Part shown: piece after piece, positions 7,401 to 7,784 of the stretch
Numbering within the stretch: the stretch's first letter is position 1
Layout of the letters: the number at the start of each line of letters is the position of its first letter
Origin: Neptunomonas sp.
Lineage (GTDB): Bacteria > Pseudomonadota > Gammaproteobacteria > Pseudomonadales > Balneatricaceae
NCBI GenBank assembly: GCA_004195305.1
Contig: SDWN01000893.1
Location: 1 to 7,784 of the forward strand
Direction of reading: 5' to 3'
DNA length: 7,784 bases
Notes under the pieces: model-generated
Databases searched by the model: none
What the model was told of the DNA's origin: nothing
Seen by the model: the letters and a program-made list of their open reading frames with translations, nothing else
Position numbers and translations under genes: made by a program

Positions 7401-7764
7401 GGTCAGCACCAGACCATCGGTACGCGTGGCATCGGGGATGTAACTGCCATCGGGCGCTTCAGGGAACACCACCACCGCGCCTTCAACCATGGCTTCAGCA
7501 CCGGAAATAGCATCATCACCCGACCCACCGTGGAGGAAGTCATCGTCCCAGCCACCAAAGATGATGTCATCGGCATAAGCGGGATCGAACAGCGCGTCCT
7601 GCTGCGGATCGACATTAAACGGTGTCAGGTTGACGGTCTTTCTCAGCTCGCCCTCGATATTGATAATCTCTTCCTGCATACGACCAGGGGTCGCGATATA
7701 GGTCTCGATCACCTTCTCGAGGTTGTACAACGATTCCGACAGCGAGGTATCAATTTTACCGTCC
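4500..7764 (-). CDS. Giant RTX / LamG-like / matrixin-like exported protein, C-terminal ~1087 residues (5' end missing)
   Basis: Open at the contig end; residue numbers here count from the artefactual Met at 7781, so real sequence begins at about residue 7. Domains in order: RTX nonapeptides at ~75-94 (GGWDDDFLHGGSGDDAIS); an unassigned insert at ~98-215; RTX at ~220-250 (GDLGNDALFGGTDRDHLYGG) and ~278-297; a conserved-looking non-RTX stretch at ~298-406; two related concanavalin/LamG-like beta domains at ~407-590 and ~596-775, sharing LVFD-x4-ET-[DE]-FKFAGI; a matrixin-like zinc protease domain at ~800-910 with HELGHALSLEH (885-895) and Met901 in SVMATT as the Met-turn; and a Ser/Asn/Gly-rich tail ending in GFLGWVMQAF...NRNWW. 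RTX repeats bind calcium and fold after export, so the protein is very likely extracellular or on the cell surface. The protease may act on the protein itself or outside targets; that is inference. Ends with TAG. It is first of the four visible genes and the obvious cargo candidate. Confidence 0.88.
5052..5384 (-). other. Matrixin/metzincin-like zinc protease domain inside the giant protein
   Basis: The segment begins with MYRLDPVLEVAIDQWQQSGL, resembling the first helix of matrixin-type domains, followed by strands (VNVVIRDLPGLVLGHYDNG; TLYLDSDAAG) and the active-site helix VVTHELGHALSLEH. The three zinc-binding histidines and the catalytic Glu are present, and SVMATT supplies the Met-turn. 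The usual glycine of HExxHxxGxxH is replaced by serine. Residue range is approximate. Confidence 0.75.
5457..5996 (-). repeat. Second LamG/concanavalin-like beta domain (copy 2 of a protein-level tandem repeat)
   Basis: About 180 residues beginning ADRFTGTQVGSWTING. It contains LVFDQYGETEFKFAGIDAS, which closely matches the same position in the preceding domain, then GTDYDLSVTVKGTSVSVILN and a closing GEFGVFANTDASAFSSITL. The beta-strand pattern is typical of LamG-like jelly rolls, which often bind glycans or proteins. The binding target is unknown. Confidence 0.6.
6012..6563 (-). repeat. First LamG/concanavalin-like beta domain (copy 1 of a protein-level tandem repeat)
   Basis: About 184 residues from NTGKTDNFLVDSGTFTALGG to the DNVAVQVLPP linker. 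It holds LVFDYQSETDFKFAGINIS, matching copy 2, and NKDYHLLLALNGTTATLVVN, matching its GTDYDLSVTV strand. The copies have diverged well beyond DNA-level similarity, so the duplication is old. Confidence 0.6.
6891..7130 (-). repeat. RTX calcium-binding nonapeptide cluster (two adjoining groups)
   Basis: The encoded repeats run GDLGNDALF-GGTDRDHLY-GGYGNDYLQ, then after a ~25-residue spacer GGAGRDVLI-GNTGGDRLI. They follow the GGxGxDxUx consensus with some degenerate units. In RTX proteins such arrays form calcium-bound parallel beta rolls outside the cell. Confidence 0.85.
7500..7571 (-). repeat. RTX calcium-binding nonapeptides, upstream pair
   Basis: Encodes DDIIFGGWDDDFLHGGSGDD followed by AISG: two RTX units, the first degenerate. 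It is separated from the next RTX cluster by about 120 residues of unassigned sequence. Confidence 0.8.
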
Positions 7765-7784
7765 CTGTCTCTTATACACATCTT
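7765..7784. other. Nextera/Tn5 synthetic mosaic-end adapter contamination
   Basis: Bases 7765-7783 read CTGTCTCTTATACACATCT, identical to the 19-base hyperactive Tn5 mosaic end used in tagmentation libraries, followed by one extra T at the contig end. This hybrid sequence is not a natural Tn5 end. Read on the minus strand it supplies an ATG and the residues CIRDR, a familiar artefactual protein start. It is not part of the genome. Confidence 0.96.

Noticed and set aside
7765..7783. A natural transposon end at the right edge
   Set aside because: The 19 bases match the synthetic hybrid mosaic end rather than the natural Tn5 outside or inside end, and they sit exactly at the contig edge, so they are library adapter.

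Overview
The window is about 7.8 kb and reads as one block of four co-directional genes on the minus strand. In transcription order (high to low coordinate) they are: the C-terminal part of a very large secreted RTX / LamG-like / metalloprotease protein (4500-7764, open at its 5' end); an HlyD-type membrane-fusion (adaptor) protein with a GAF-like N-terminal half (2584-4446); a site-2-protease-like M50 membrane protein with a PqqD-like N-terminus and an HlyD-like periplasmic C-terminal half (424-2571); and the first ~114 codons of a divergent SecA-family ATPase (1-344, running off the left edge). Gaps between genes are 53, 12 and 79 bases with no convincing terminator, so an operon is likely. 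The plus-strand open frames are shadows of these genes.

The genes suggest a Gram-negative (diderm) bacterium: HlyD adaptors, an RTX cargo and moderate GC. A marine or environmental gammaproteobacterium would fit the style, but nothing here fixes the taxon: there is no rRNA, tRNA or housekeeping gene.

The genes together look like a dedicated export and processing system for a giant surface or extracellular protein. The cargo carries RTX calcium-binding nonapeptides and a metzincin-like zinc site near its C-terminus. Two different HlyD-like adaptors follow, one fused to cytoplasmic GAF-like sensing domains and one fused to an intramembrane metalloprotease. Where a classical type I system would have an HlyB-type ABC ATPase, the next gene is a SecA paralogue. 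This functional link is inferred from gene order and domains.

The last 20 bases (7765-7784) are not genomic. Bases 7765-7783 are an exact copy of the synthetic Tn5/Nextera mosaic end, so the apparent start of the large protein (Met-Cys-Ile-Arg-Asp-Arg) is a library adapter artefact and the true gene continues beyond the contig end.
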